A DNA stretch of 8,378 nucleotides, taken from positions 3,782-12,159 of the forward strand of contig DIWQ01000030.1 of assembly GCA_002423555.1 (NCBI GenBank). The letters run 5' to 3'. The translations under genes were made by a program, and so were the position numbers. Position 1 is the first letter of the stretch. Every line of letters begins with the position of its first letter. This DNA comes from Patescibacteria group bacterium UBA6102. Lineage in GTDB: Bacteria; Patescibacteriota; Minisyncoccia; Minisyncoccales; UBA5738. The notes below the pieces were generated by a model that saw nothing but the letters and a program-made list of their open reading frames with translations, had not been told where the DNA came from and searched no databases. This document shows, piece by piece, positions 1 to 6,074 of this stretch.

Positions 1-13
1 AACAACCGCCGGC

Positions 14-286
14 CTAACCGGCCGTTTCGGAAGTTTTTGTTTCTTTCGCCGCACCCTGGGCCGCGATCTCCGATTCCCGGTCGCGCCGCTGTTTGCGATC
101 AAGACGGGAAAACACATCCACCGCCTCCTTGCCGCGATAATGGCCGCAAAACGGGCAGGCATGATGGGATTTGACCGGTTTGCCGCATTTCGCGCACTGA
201 GAGAAAGAAGGATTCTTCAGAAACAAGTGCATCCGGCGCTGGTTCCGGCTTCCTTTGGTATGTCTTTTTTTTGGTACGCCACCCAT
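14..286 (-). CDS. rpmF: 50S ribosomal protein L32
   Basis: Structural protein of the large ribosomal subunit. The 90-residue product starts MGGVPKKRHTKGSRNQRR, the basic N-terminus typical of L32, and carries a four-cysteine zinc ribbon (C31-x2-C34 ... C44-x2-C47, with the second pair in CPFCGHYRG). Bacterial L32 is usually about 55-70 residues; here a charged tail of some 38 residues rich in K, R, E and A follows the zinc ribbon (from residue 53). The start ATG (complement of 284-286) fits the family N-terminus exactly. No Shine-Dalgarno site is seen; the leader is A/T-rich. It is the last minus-strand gene in the window and lies just downstream of the inverted-repeat element at 321-484. It is not next to the YceD/plsX genes that often flank rpmF elsewhere, at least on the visible side. 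Confidence 0.95.
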   Translation of the reverse strand: MGGVPKKRHTKGSRNQRRMHLFLKNPSFSQCAKCGKPVKSHHACPFCGHYRGKEAVDVFSRLDRKQRRDRESEIAAQGAAKETKTSETAG

Positions 287-295
287 AAAAATAGT

Positions 296-317
296 TAATG
301 AGTAATGAGTTGATGAG
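296..317. repeat. Short tandem repeat, about 7 bp x 3, upstream of rpmF
   Basis: Three near-identical units (TAATGAG, TAATGAG, TTGATGAG) lie between the inverted-repeat element and the rpmF start. They fall in the rpmF leader or promoter zone. No function can be assigned; such runs often arise by slippage. Confidence 0.5.
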
Positions 318-320
318 TAT

Positions 321-484
321 TAGACCTACTGCTCAAAGATTTTCTACTGCAATTTCCATATTTCGGCTAAGCCAAATTCATCGCTCGTCGGCAGACTTTA
401 GTTTCAAGTATGCCTCCTCGCTCTTCATTCGGCTCGCTCGAAATCTGAAAATTTCGCTACGGAAATCTTTGAGCAGTAGGTCTA
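321..484. mobile_element. MITE-like element with perfect 20-bp terminal inverted repeats and TA flanks
   Basis: The left arm GACCTACTGCTCAAAGATTT (323-342) is matched exactly by its reverse complement at 463-482, and both ends are bordered by TA (321-322 and 483-484). The interior also folds back on itself imperfectly: the stretches around 341-375 and 430-462 are roughly complementary, so the whole 160 bp could form one long hairpin. There is no credible coding capacity. Size, arms and TA borders suit a non-autonomous element mobilised by an IS630/Tc1-type transposase, a family that duplicates TA on insertion; this is inference because no transposase is in the window. It fills most of the 320-bp gene-free stretch 287-606. 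The remaining part (485-606) is A/T-rich and shows nothing further that I can support. Confidence 0.65.
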
Positions 485-606
485 ATGGAAAAATCAAAAT
501 TCAATCAACCGGACTCAAAATTAAACAACGACTGCCTTTTACCACAAATTCCACAGAAAATCAAATTTTTCTCCGCGTGCCTCGCCGAAGAGAGGTGCAT
601 TATCTA

Positions 607-1149
607 TCATTCAAAAACGATCGTGCCGCGAAAATTTTCGCCGCTATCCTCGGGTTCCGCCGAATAAAATTCCGCCTTGCCGCCGCCGGCGGGCGGCTCG
701 TCCAGCGCCACCGTCACAAACCGCCCCGGTTCAATCGCGCCGGAATTCATCCCAGTTTCCGTTATTGCAAAAGAATGGACGCGGACGCCTTTATTGACGA
801 TCTTGAGCGTCCGGGAACTGGAATTTGAAAGATTGATTTCCCGCGAGGAGAATCCCCCTTCGTCAACGCTAATCTCCAGCGCGGTTTCCATCGGCTGTTG
901 CGCGGAAACCGGGAACAATACCGCCGGCGCCAAGGGCGCAACCGAACATTCCTCCGCTTCCGGACAGGAACAGACGGCCTGTTTCATCCCCTGCGACAAC
1001 GACGCCGCGCCGCCCGAATTATCGCCGACAATGCCCGCCACCGCCAAAAGGCCGACGGTAAAAATCAAGGAAAACATCGCGCAAAAATTCACGGCAAAAC
1101 CGATGGCCGCCGCGCGATCAAGCTTGTTGCGTTTTTTTGCAGGACTCAT
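607..1149 (-). CDS. Membrane-anchored protein with degenerate cupredoxin-like domain
   Basis: The 180-residue protein has a basic N-terminus (SPAKKRNKLDR), one hydrophobic segment at about residues 13-42, a linker with a small cysteine cluster (C60, C62, C68), and a C-terminal beta-rich domain at about 90-180. That domain follows the cupredoxin pattern: a VNKGVRVHSFAI strand, an IEPGRFVTVAL strand, an EFYS strand and a final GTIVFE strand. Of the usual type-1 copper ligands only His125 (HSF) remains; Ser163 stands where Cys is expected, no His follows, and Phe173 replaces Met. It therefore probably does not bind copper as a normal cupredoxin would. It is likely anchored in the membrane with the domain outside. 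It lies 27 bp after rnhB and may be co-transcribed, although a promoter-like site sits in the rnhB 3' end. No Shine-Dalgarno site is seen. The cupredoxin call rests on strand pattern only. Confidence 0.7.
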   Translation of the reverse strand: MSPAKKRNKLDRAAAIGFAVNFCAMFSLIFTVGLLAVAGIVGDNSGGAASLSQGMKQAVCSCPEAEECSVAPLAPAVLFPVSAQQPMETALEISVDEGGFSSREINLSNSSSRTLKIVNKGVRVHSFAITETGMNSGAIEPGRFVTVALDEPPAGGGKAEFYSAEPEDSGENFRGTIVFE

Positions 1150-1176
1150 TTTTTTATATTATTACCTTATTACCTT

Positions 1177-1863
1177 TCATTTTTTCATTATACCCTTGCG
1201 GGCGGCGGAAGCGCAAGGGGCAAAGGTGCGGCGATGGACGGAACAGAGGCCGTGCTTTTCAATTGCCGCCAAATGCTCCTTGGTGCCATAGCCTTTGTGC
1301 CGGGCAAATCCGTATTCGGGATAAAGTTTGCCGATCTTTTCCATCAGACGGTCGCGCCGGACTTTGGCGGCAATGCTCGCCGCGGCGATGCAAAAAACTT
1401 TGGCATCGCCGCCAATGATTGATTTCTGTTCGTAAGAAATTTTTATGGAAAAATTGCCGTCGATCAGACAAACAATCTTGCCGGCGGAAATTTTATCTTT
1501 CATTTGAGCAATCGCTCTCTTGACGGCACGGCGCATCGCCAACTTTGACGCTTCCAAAATATTGATCTTGTCAATGATTTTTTCTCCGACTCCCGCCGAT
1601 GCGCAAACAAGGTTTTTGTGGCGGATAATCCGGTAATAGACCGCTTCGCGCGCCGCGGCCGTCATTTCTTTGGAGTCGCGCACAGTGCCTAGCAGACCGG
1701 CAAAATCGCACCGGTTGGTCGGAAAAACAACGGCTACCGCCGCGGCCGTCACCGGTCCGGCCAGCGGGCCGCGGCCGGCTTCGTCAACGCCGATCACCAG
1801 TTTGAATCCGCGCCGGAAACAACGGGATTCGCAAACGAAATTGGCACAACGGGCAGATTTCAA
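1177..1863 (-). CDS. rnhB: Ribonuclease HII
   Basis: Cytoplasmic endonuclease that cuts the RNA strand of RNA-DNA hybrids and incises at single ribonucleotides in DNA. The 228-residue product shows the family signatures in order: GVDEAGRGPLAGPV (D27, E28), RDSKEM (63-67), LIDGN (D135), GGD (D153), AASIAAKVRRDRLM (163-174), then HKGYGTKEH and HRRTFAP near the C-terminus. The acidic catalytic set D27/E28/D135/D153 is intact, so the enzyme should be active. The start is a TTG (complement of 1861-1863). An in-frame TGA lies just upstream and no ATG precedes the DEAGRG motif. The residues before the motif (ESRCFRRGFKLV) match the usual RNase HII N-terminal helix, which favours TTG over the GTG at codon 23. 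The stop is TGA. It is the first gene of the minus-strand group. Confidence 0.95.
   Translation of the reverse strand: MKSARCANFVCESRCFRRGFKLVIGVDEAGRGPLAGPVTAAAVAVVFPTNRCDFAGLLGTVRDSKEMTAAAREAVYYRIIRHKNLVCASAGVGEKIIDKINILEASKLAMRRAVKRAIAQMKDKISAGKIVCLIDGNFSIKISYEQKSIIGGDAKVFCIAAASIAAKVRRDRLMEKIGKLYPEYGFARHKGYGTKEHLAAIEKHGLCSVHRRTFAPCASAARKGIMKK
1187..1216 (-). promoter_or_regulatory. Candidate promoter inside the 3' end of rnhB
   Basis: On the minus strand a TATAAT (complement of 1187-1192) is preceded, with 18 bp spacing, by TTGCGC (complement of 1211-1216), a partial -35 match. Transcription would start near 1180 and give a leader of about 30 nt for the cupredoxin-like gene. This would let that gene be expressed apart from rnhB. 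The -10 is perfect but the -35 is poor. Confidence 0.4.
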
Positions 1864-1886
1864 TTTTTGTTGATTTCAGTTATAAT
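1858..1886 (+). promoter_or_regulatory. Candidate promoter for the solenoid gene
   Basis: Plus-strand TATAAT at 1881-1886, with a poor -35 (TTTCAA, 1858-1863) 17 bp upstream that overlaps the rnhB start codon. Predicted start is near 1893, with a leader of about 63 nt to the ATG at 1956. It faces the rnhB promoter. Confidence 0.45.
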
Positions 1887-1923
1887 GGCGGCAGGGACGT
1901 TTCCCAAAGAGCGCCCCAAGTAG

Positions 1924-1952
1924 ATTATAACCTTAATTCTTTTGCGGTAAAA
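1924..1952 (-). promoter_or_regulatory. Candidate rnhB promoter
   Basis: Minus-strand TATAAT (complement of 1924-1929) with TTTTAC (complement of 1947-1952) 17 bp upstream. Predicted start is near 1917, giving a leader of about 54 nt before the rnhB TTG. The -10 is perfect and the -35 weak. Its context GTTATAAT is the same as that of the facing plus-strand promoter. Confidence 0.5.
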
Positions 1953-1955
1953 TCA

Positions 1956-2651
1956 ATGGAGGAATTTGTCATCGCCGGAAAACCGGTGCTCATCTGGAGC
2001 AAAAAAGACATTGACACCGAAATGGAACAGGCCTCGCTTGACCGCCGCGACGCGAATTTCGCCGGAAAGACGTTGAAGTCTTTCTCGTTGATGGAAAAGG
2101 ATTTTGATTACGGAATTAATTTTCAAAACACTTTGATTATCGGCAACGTGTTTTTTGCGGACGCCAGCGTTAACGGCAGCGTCAACCTCGCAAACGCGGC
2201 GATAGACGGCTCGTTTTTTTTCAATCGGGGGAAGCTCATCGGCGATCTGTTGATGGAAAAGGCGTGGGTCGGGCAAACGATAAATTTGTCCGGGATAAAC
2301 ATCACCGGATCGGTTTTGATGCCGCAAACAAGAATTAATGGATTTGTGAGCCTGGCCAAAGCGGTCGCGCTGGGAAACATTGATCTGCGCGGCGCGGAGG
2401 TGCAGAACTACCTTCAAGGAGAATTGAAAGTCAACGGCGACGTGCTGTGCGAGAACGCGCAGATCAACGGCTTTCTTGATTTGAGCGGCGCCACCGTCGC
2501 CGGCGACGTAAACCTGAAGAGCGCGCTCATAAGACAGCGGCTGGCGGCGCGCGATTTGAAACTTGAAGGAAATTTTTTCCTCAAGGATTGCATTTACAAC
2601 AAAGCGCTTGTTGATCTCGGCGGCCTCCCGGAAGAAAAAATCATCCGATAA
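1956..2651 (+). CDS. 11-residue-repeat beta-solenoid protein, function unknown
   Basis: A 231-residue protein with no signal peptide or membrane segment, so probably cytoplasmic. After about 50 non-repeat residues it becomes a regular repeat with an 11-residue period: Gly falls at 63, 74, 85, 96, 118, 129, 140, 161, 172, 183 and 205. The remaining register positions are Q107, N151 and Q194, and the unit at 151 is one residue short. The unit is roughly G-x-[VIFL]-x-[LFM]-x-x-[AG]-x-[VIL]-x, alternating inward hydrophobics as in a beta-helix; two units would make a 22-residue coil. This differs from the 5-residue period of pentapeptide repeats and from the hexapeptide left-handed helix. It recalls bactofilin-like or pentapeptide-like solenoids, which often act as scaffolds, but I do not recognise the family. 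The start ATG has no Shine-Dalgarno site upstream. It lies 69 bp before dnaE on the same strand. Confidence 0.75.
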   Translation: MEEFVIAGKPVLIWSKKDIDTEMEQASLDRRDANFAGKTLKSFSLMEKDFDYGINFQNTLIIGNVFFADASVNGSVNLANAAIDGSFFFNRGKLIGDLLMEKAWVGQTINLSGINITGSVLMPQTRINGFVSLAKAVALGNIDLRGAEVQNYLQGELKVNGDVLCENAQINGFLDLSGATVAGDVNLKSALIRQRLAARDLKLEGNFFLKDCIYNKALVDLGGLPEEKIIR

Positions 2652-2661
2652 AATAAAATTG

Positions 2662-2709
2662 AAAATTAAAAATCAAAATGAAAAACGACAATTTTGATTT
2701 TTTAATTTT
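2662..2709 (+). terminator. A/T-rich hairpin between the solenoid gene and dnaE
   Basis: Left arm 2662-2679 and right arm 2691-2709 are complementary over 18 bp with one bulged T, around an 11-nt loop. It is followed by a T-rich tract (GTATTTTT). The stem is nearly all A-T, so it is weak as an intrinsic terminator. It could attenuate read-through into dnaE or simply be part of the dnaE leader. No convincing dnaE promoter is visible in this gap. Confidence 0.35.
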
Positions 2710-2720
2710 GTATTTTTACC

Positions 2721-5700
2721 ATGGATTTCGTCCATCTACACACTCACACCCATTACAGTTTGCTGGATGGATTGGCGCAAATCAATCCGCTTTTGGATAA
2801 GGTCCAATCCCTGGGAATGAGCGCTTGCGCGATCACCGACCACGGCAATATGTACGGCGCCGTGGAATTCTATAAAAAAGCCAAAAAACGCGGCATCAAG
2901 CCGATCATCGGCTGTGAAGTCTATGTCGCGCTGGAAAGCCGCTTTTCGCGCCGGCCGCAGATTGACGACGCGCGCCACCATCTGGTTCTGCTGGTGAAAA
3001 ATGAAGCGGGCTACCGCAATTTGGTGAAATTGGTCACCAAAGCGCATTTGGAAGGGTTTTATTACAAGCCGCGTGTTGACGAAGAACTTCTGGCTGAACA
3101 CCAAGAGGGATTGATCGCCATGACCGCCTGCATCCAGGGAAAAATCCCCCGCCTGGCCATCGCCAAGAAAATGGACGAGGCGCTTGAATGCGCGCGCCGC
3201 TATCAAAAAATGTTCGGCAAAGAAAATTTCTTTTTGGAAATCCAGCACCATCCGAATCTTCCCGACCAATCGCCGGCCAACGAAGGATTGATTGAAATCG
3301 CCCGAAAGACCGGCATCGGGTTGGTCGCCACCAACGACATTCATTATTTGGACGCCGACGATATGGAAGCGCAGGATATTTTGATGCTCATCAACACCGG
3401 CGCCGACATCAATAATCCCGAACGCCTCACGATGAAGGGCGAAGATTTTTCAATGAGAAGCCCGCAGAAAATGATTGAGGATTTCAAGGATTTCCCGGAG
3501 GCGATTGAAAACACGGCCAAGATCGCGCAAATGTGCGAATTTGAATTTGAGCTCAAAAAGACCAAACTGCCGCGCTTCACTCCGCCGGAGAACAAGAACA
3601 ACGAAGAGTATCTTCGCGACCTTTGCCGCGCGGGAATGGAAAAACGCTACGGCCAAAATCCCTCCTGGGAAACTTTGGATCGCTTTGAATATGAGTTCGC
3701 CGCGATCAAGGAATTGGGATTCATTGAATATTTCTTGATTGTGCAGGATTTCGTCAATTGGGCGAAAAACAACCGCATCGTCGTCGGACCCGGCCGCGGA
3801 TCGGCCGCCGGCTCAATTGTGTCCTATCTTTTGAACATCACCGACATTGATCCGCTGAGATACGGCCTGCTGTTTGAACGGTTTTTAAATCCCGGCCGGT
3901 CCGCGGTTTCTTTGCCGGACATTGATATGGATTTTGCCGACCGGCGCCGGCCGGAAGTGATTGAATACGTGAGCCAAAAATACGGATACGGACACGTGGC
4001 GCAGATCATCACTTTCGGCACCATGGCCGCGCGCGCGGTGGTGCGCGATGTCGGCCGGGTTCTGCAATATCCTTACAGCTATTGCGACCGCCTGGCCAAA
4101 ATGATTCCTTTCGGCATGAATTTGGACGAGGCGCTGGCAAAAGCCGACGATCTGAAAACTTTGGTCCAAAACGATGAAAAAGCGCGGGTGCTGATGGGCT
4201 TTGCCAAAAAACTGGAGGGTTGCGCCCGCCACGCGTCCACGCACGCCTGCGGCGTGGTGATCTCACCCGTCCCGCTGGACGAGATCGTGCCGGTGCAACA
4301 TCCCACCGCCGACGACAACGGATTGGTTTCCCAATACGAACTGCACGCCATTGAAGATATGGGGCTGTTGAAGATGGATTTCCTGGGATTGAAAAACTTG
4401 ACCATCATTGAAGACACGCTGGCGCGGATCTATCTGGTGCAAAATCAAAGCATTGACCTTAAAGCCATTCCGATGGACGACAAAGAGGCCTATGCGCTGA
4501 TGGCGCGCGGCGACACCGTGGGAGTGTTTCAGCTGGAAAGCGCGGGGATGCAGAGATATTTGAAACAATTGAAGCCCACGCAATTTGAGGATATCATCGC
4601 CATGGTCGCCCTCTACCGCCCGGGCCCGATGCAATTCATTCCGGATTTCATTGACGGCAAAAGCGGCTTGAAAATCCCGCAATATTTGCATCCCAAGCTG
4701 GAGCCGATTCTGGGACCGACCTACGGCATTATTTTGTATCAGGAACAAACAATGAAAATCGCGCAGGAGCTGGCCGGATTTTCCATGGCTGAGGCCGACA
4801 CCCTGCGCAAAGCCATCGGCAAAAAGATCAAAGATTTGATGATGGCGTCAAAGCAGAAGTTCATTGACGGTTGCCAAAAAAACGGCATCGCCAAGAAGAT
4901 CGCTGTTGAAATTTGGAGCTGGATTGAGCCCAGCGCGGACTATTCTTTCAATAAGTCGCACGCGGCCTGCTACGCGATGATCGCCTACCAAACCGCCTGG
5001 CTGAAAGCGCATTACCCGGCGGAGTTTATGGCCGCGCTGATCACTTCCGAAAAAAACGACGTGGAACGGGTGGGCTATTTGATCGGCGAATGCAAAAATA
5101 TGGGACTGGAAGTGCTGGCGCCCGACATCAATGAAAGTTATCACGGATTTACCGTGATTCCCGAAAGCAACAAAATCCGCTTCGGTCTGGCGGCGGTGAA
5201 AAATGTCGGCGAGAACTTGGTCAATGAGGTGGTTTCGCAACGAAAATCGGGCGGCAAGTTCCGGGATATTTTTGATTTTACGGAAAGAATCAATCCCAAA
5301 GTGATCAACCGCAAATCTCTGGAAGCGCTGATCAAGGCCGGCGTTTTTGACGCAATGGCGGAAAGAAACACCCTGCTGGCCAATGTTGAAAAACTTTTGG
5401 AAATCGGCCGGGAAAATGAAAAAAACAAATCCAACGGCCAGCAGGGGCTTTTTGCCGCTCTGCCGGCGACCAAGATCAACGGCTATTCGCTGTCCTCCGC
5501 GCACCCTGCCGGCAAGGCGGAAAAACTGATGTGGGAAAAAGAGCTTTTGGGGCTGTTCGTCACTTCCCATCCGCTGGAGGAATACAAGGATGAAATGGAA
5601 AAAAAGTGCCTGAAAATTTCCCGCGTCAAAGAAAGCCAGGCCGCGCGAATGGTGAAGGTCGGCGGAATGATTTCCACCGTCAAAAAAATCATCACCAAGA

Positions 5701-5912
5701 GCGGCAAACCGATGCTGTTTATGGGCTTGGAAGACTTGACCGACCGCATTGAAGTGGTAGTGTTCGCGTCGGCAATGGAAAAAAATCCGGCGGTATTTTG
5801 CGAGAGCAAAGTGGTCTATGTCTACGGCCGCATTGATCTGCGCGACGGCGAAACCAAAATCGTGGCCGACAACGTGGAGCAGGTTTCGCGGGAAGAAACC
5901 TTGTTGACATAA
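2721..5912 (+). CDS. dnaE: DNA polymerase III subunit alpha
   Basis: Catalytic subunit of the replicative DNA polymerase. The 1063-residue product (E. coli: 1160) starts with a PHP domain at about 1-215. Its likely metal ligands are all present: H7/H9, D40/H41, E66, H86 or H87, C137, H176 or H177, D206 and H208. E. coli DnaE has lost part of this set, so PHP-based 3'-5' proofreading is plausible here. The C-family polymerase core follows: GPGRGSAAGS near 356, PDIDMDF with catalytic D402 and D404, and KMDFLGL with D553. Next come SADYSFNKSHAACYAMIAYQ near 737, a helix-hairpin-helix region near 859-880, a beta-clamp-binding pentapeptide QQGLF at 907-911, and an OB fold at about 977-1050. The protein ends soon after the OB fold, without the longer tail of E. 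coli. The start matches the family N-terminus (FVHLHTHTHYSLLDG); no Shine-Dalgarno site is seen. The frame is unbroken. Its last two sense codons form the -35 box of the next gene. Confidence 0.97.
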   Translation: MDFVHLHTHTHYSLLDGLAQINPLLDKVQSLGMSACAITDHGNMYGAVEFYKKAKKRGIKPIIGCEVYVALESRFSRRPQIDDARHHLVLLVKNEAGYRNLVKLVTKAHLEGFYYKPRVDEELLAEHQEGLIAMTACIQGKIPRLAIAKKMDEALECARRYQKMFGKENFFLEIQHHPNLPDQSPANEGLIEIARKTGIGLVATNDIHYLDADDMEAQDILMLINTGADINNPERLTMKGEDFSMRSPQKMIEDFKDFPEAIENTAKIAQMCEFEFELKKTKLPRFTPPENKNNEEYLRDLCRAGMEKRYGQNPSWETLDRFEYEFAAIKELGFIEYFLIVQDFVNWAKNNRIVVGPGRGSAAGSIVSYLLNITDIDPLRYGLLFERFLNPGRSAVSLPDIDMDFADRRRPEVIEYVSQKYGYGHVAQIITFGTMAARAVVRDVGRVLQYPYSYCDRLAKMIPFGMNLDEALAKADDLKTLVQNDEKARVLMGFAKKLEGCARHASTHACGVVISPVPLDEIVPVQHPTADDNGLVSQYELHAIEDMGLLKMDFLGLKNLTIIEDTLARIYLVQNQSIDLKAIPMDDKEAYALMARGDTVGVFQLESAGMQRYLKQLKPTQFEDIIAMVALYRPGPMQFIPDFIDGKSGLKIPQYLHPKLEPILGPTYGIILYQEQTMKIAQELAGFSMAEADTLRKAIGKKIKDLMMASKQKFIDGCQKNGIAKKIAVEIWSWIEPSADYSFNKSHAACYAMIAYQTAWLKAHYPAEFMAALITSEKNDVERVGYLIGECKNMGLEVLAPDINESYHGFTVIPESNKIRFGLAAVKNVGENLVNEVVSQRKSGGKFRDIFDFTERINPKVINRKSLEALIKAGVFDAMAERNTLLANVEKLLEIGRENEKNKSNGQQGLFAALPATKINGYSLSSAHPAGKAEKLMWEKELLGLFVTSHPLEEYKDEMEKKCLKISRVKESQAARMVKVGGMISTVKKIITKSGKPMLFMGLEDLTDRIEVVVFASAMEKNPAVFCESKVVYVYGRIDLRDGETKIVADNVEQVSREETLLT

Positions 5913-5933
5913 AAAATGAAATAATTTTATAAT
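5904..5933 (+). promoter_or_regulatory. Consensus promoter overlapping the dnaE stop codon
   Basis: TTGACA at 5904-5909 and TATAAT at 5928-5933, both perfect, with 18 bp spacing. The -35 is formed by the last Leu and Thr codons of dnaE, and its TAA follows at once. Predicted start is near 5940, giving a leader of about 135 nt for the cysteine-rich gene at 6075. The sequence from the -10 onward (TATAATGAAATTGCA) recurs upstream of the second paralog. Confidence 0.8.
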
Positions 5934-5975
5934 GAAATTGCAGTCGCAATTTAAAAAAGGCCGAAAAAAAATACT

Positions 5976-6013
5976 TTGCGCGTTGGCAACGCAATGGTTT
6001 GGGTAATGCGCAA
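5976..6013 (+). promoter_or_regulatory. Leader hairpins of the cysteine-rich gene
   Basis: The predicted 5' leader holds GCGTTGGCAACGC (5980-5992), a short perfect hairpin. TTGCGC at 5976-5981 is also complementary to GCGCAA at 6008-6013, a longer-range pairing that partly competes with the first. No riboswitch class is recognised. The second paralog lacks most of this segment. Confidence 0.3.
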
Positions 6014-6047
6014 GTAACAATGTAAGTAATAATGTAAGTAGCATTGT
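6012..6047 (+). repeat. Three 12-bp tandem repeats in the leader
   Basis: AAGTAACAATGT (6012-6023), AAGTAATAATGT (6024-6035) and AAGTAGCATTGT (6036-6047) lie head to tail just upstream of the cysteine-rich gene. They are absent from the shorter leader of the second paralog, so they belong to a segment gained in one copy or lost in the other. They could bind a regulator or be a slippage product. Confidence 0.7.
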
Positions 6048-6074
6048 AAAAACTTTAATCATAAATAATTAAAA

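Noticed and set aside
1..26. GCCGG...CCGGC hairpin around the rpmF stop codon
   Set aside because: Only 5 bp, it overlaps the coding sequence, and the window ends before any T tract can be seen.
580..595. Small hairpin with a UUCG loop after the cupredoxin-like gene (minus strand)
   Set aside because: The stem is short and mismatched and no proper T tract follows, so I do not call it a terminator.
298..828. 176-codon plus-strand open frame covering the inverted-repeat element and the 3' part of the cupredoxin-like gene
   Set aside because: It runs through the non-coding repeat, has low-complexity composition and no domain, and conflicts with the minus-strand gene that has a membrane segment and a recognisable domain.
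677..1291. 204-codon plus-strand open frame
   Set aside because: It is antisense to the cupredoxin-like gene and to the end of rnhB, with no motif; an effect of G/C-rich codon use.
14..5912. Alternative genetic code (UGA as glycine), known in some Candidate Phyla Radiation lineages
   Set aside because: UGA terminates both rnhB and the cupredoxin-like gene at the expected lengths, and dnaE has no internal UGA.
4848..6062. 404-codon minus-strand open frame
   Set aside because: It is antisense to the dnaE 3' half. Its His/Phe/Gln-rich composition is typical of a mirror frame and dnaE is unmistakable.
5934..6074. Riboswitch in the long leader of the cysteine-rich gene
   Set aside because: Hairpins are present but match no riboswitch class I recognise, and there is no expression platform such as a terminator before the ATG.
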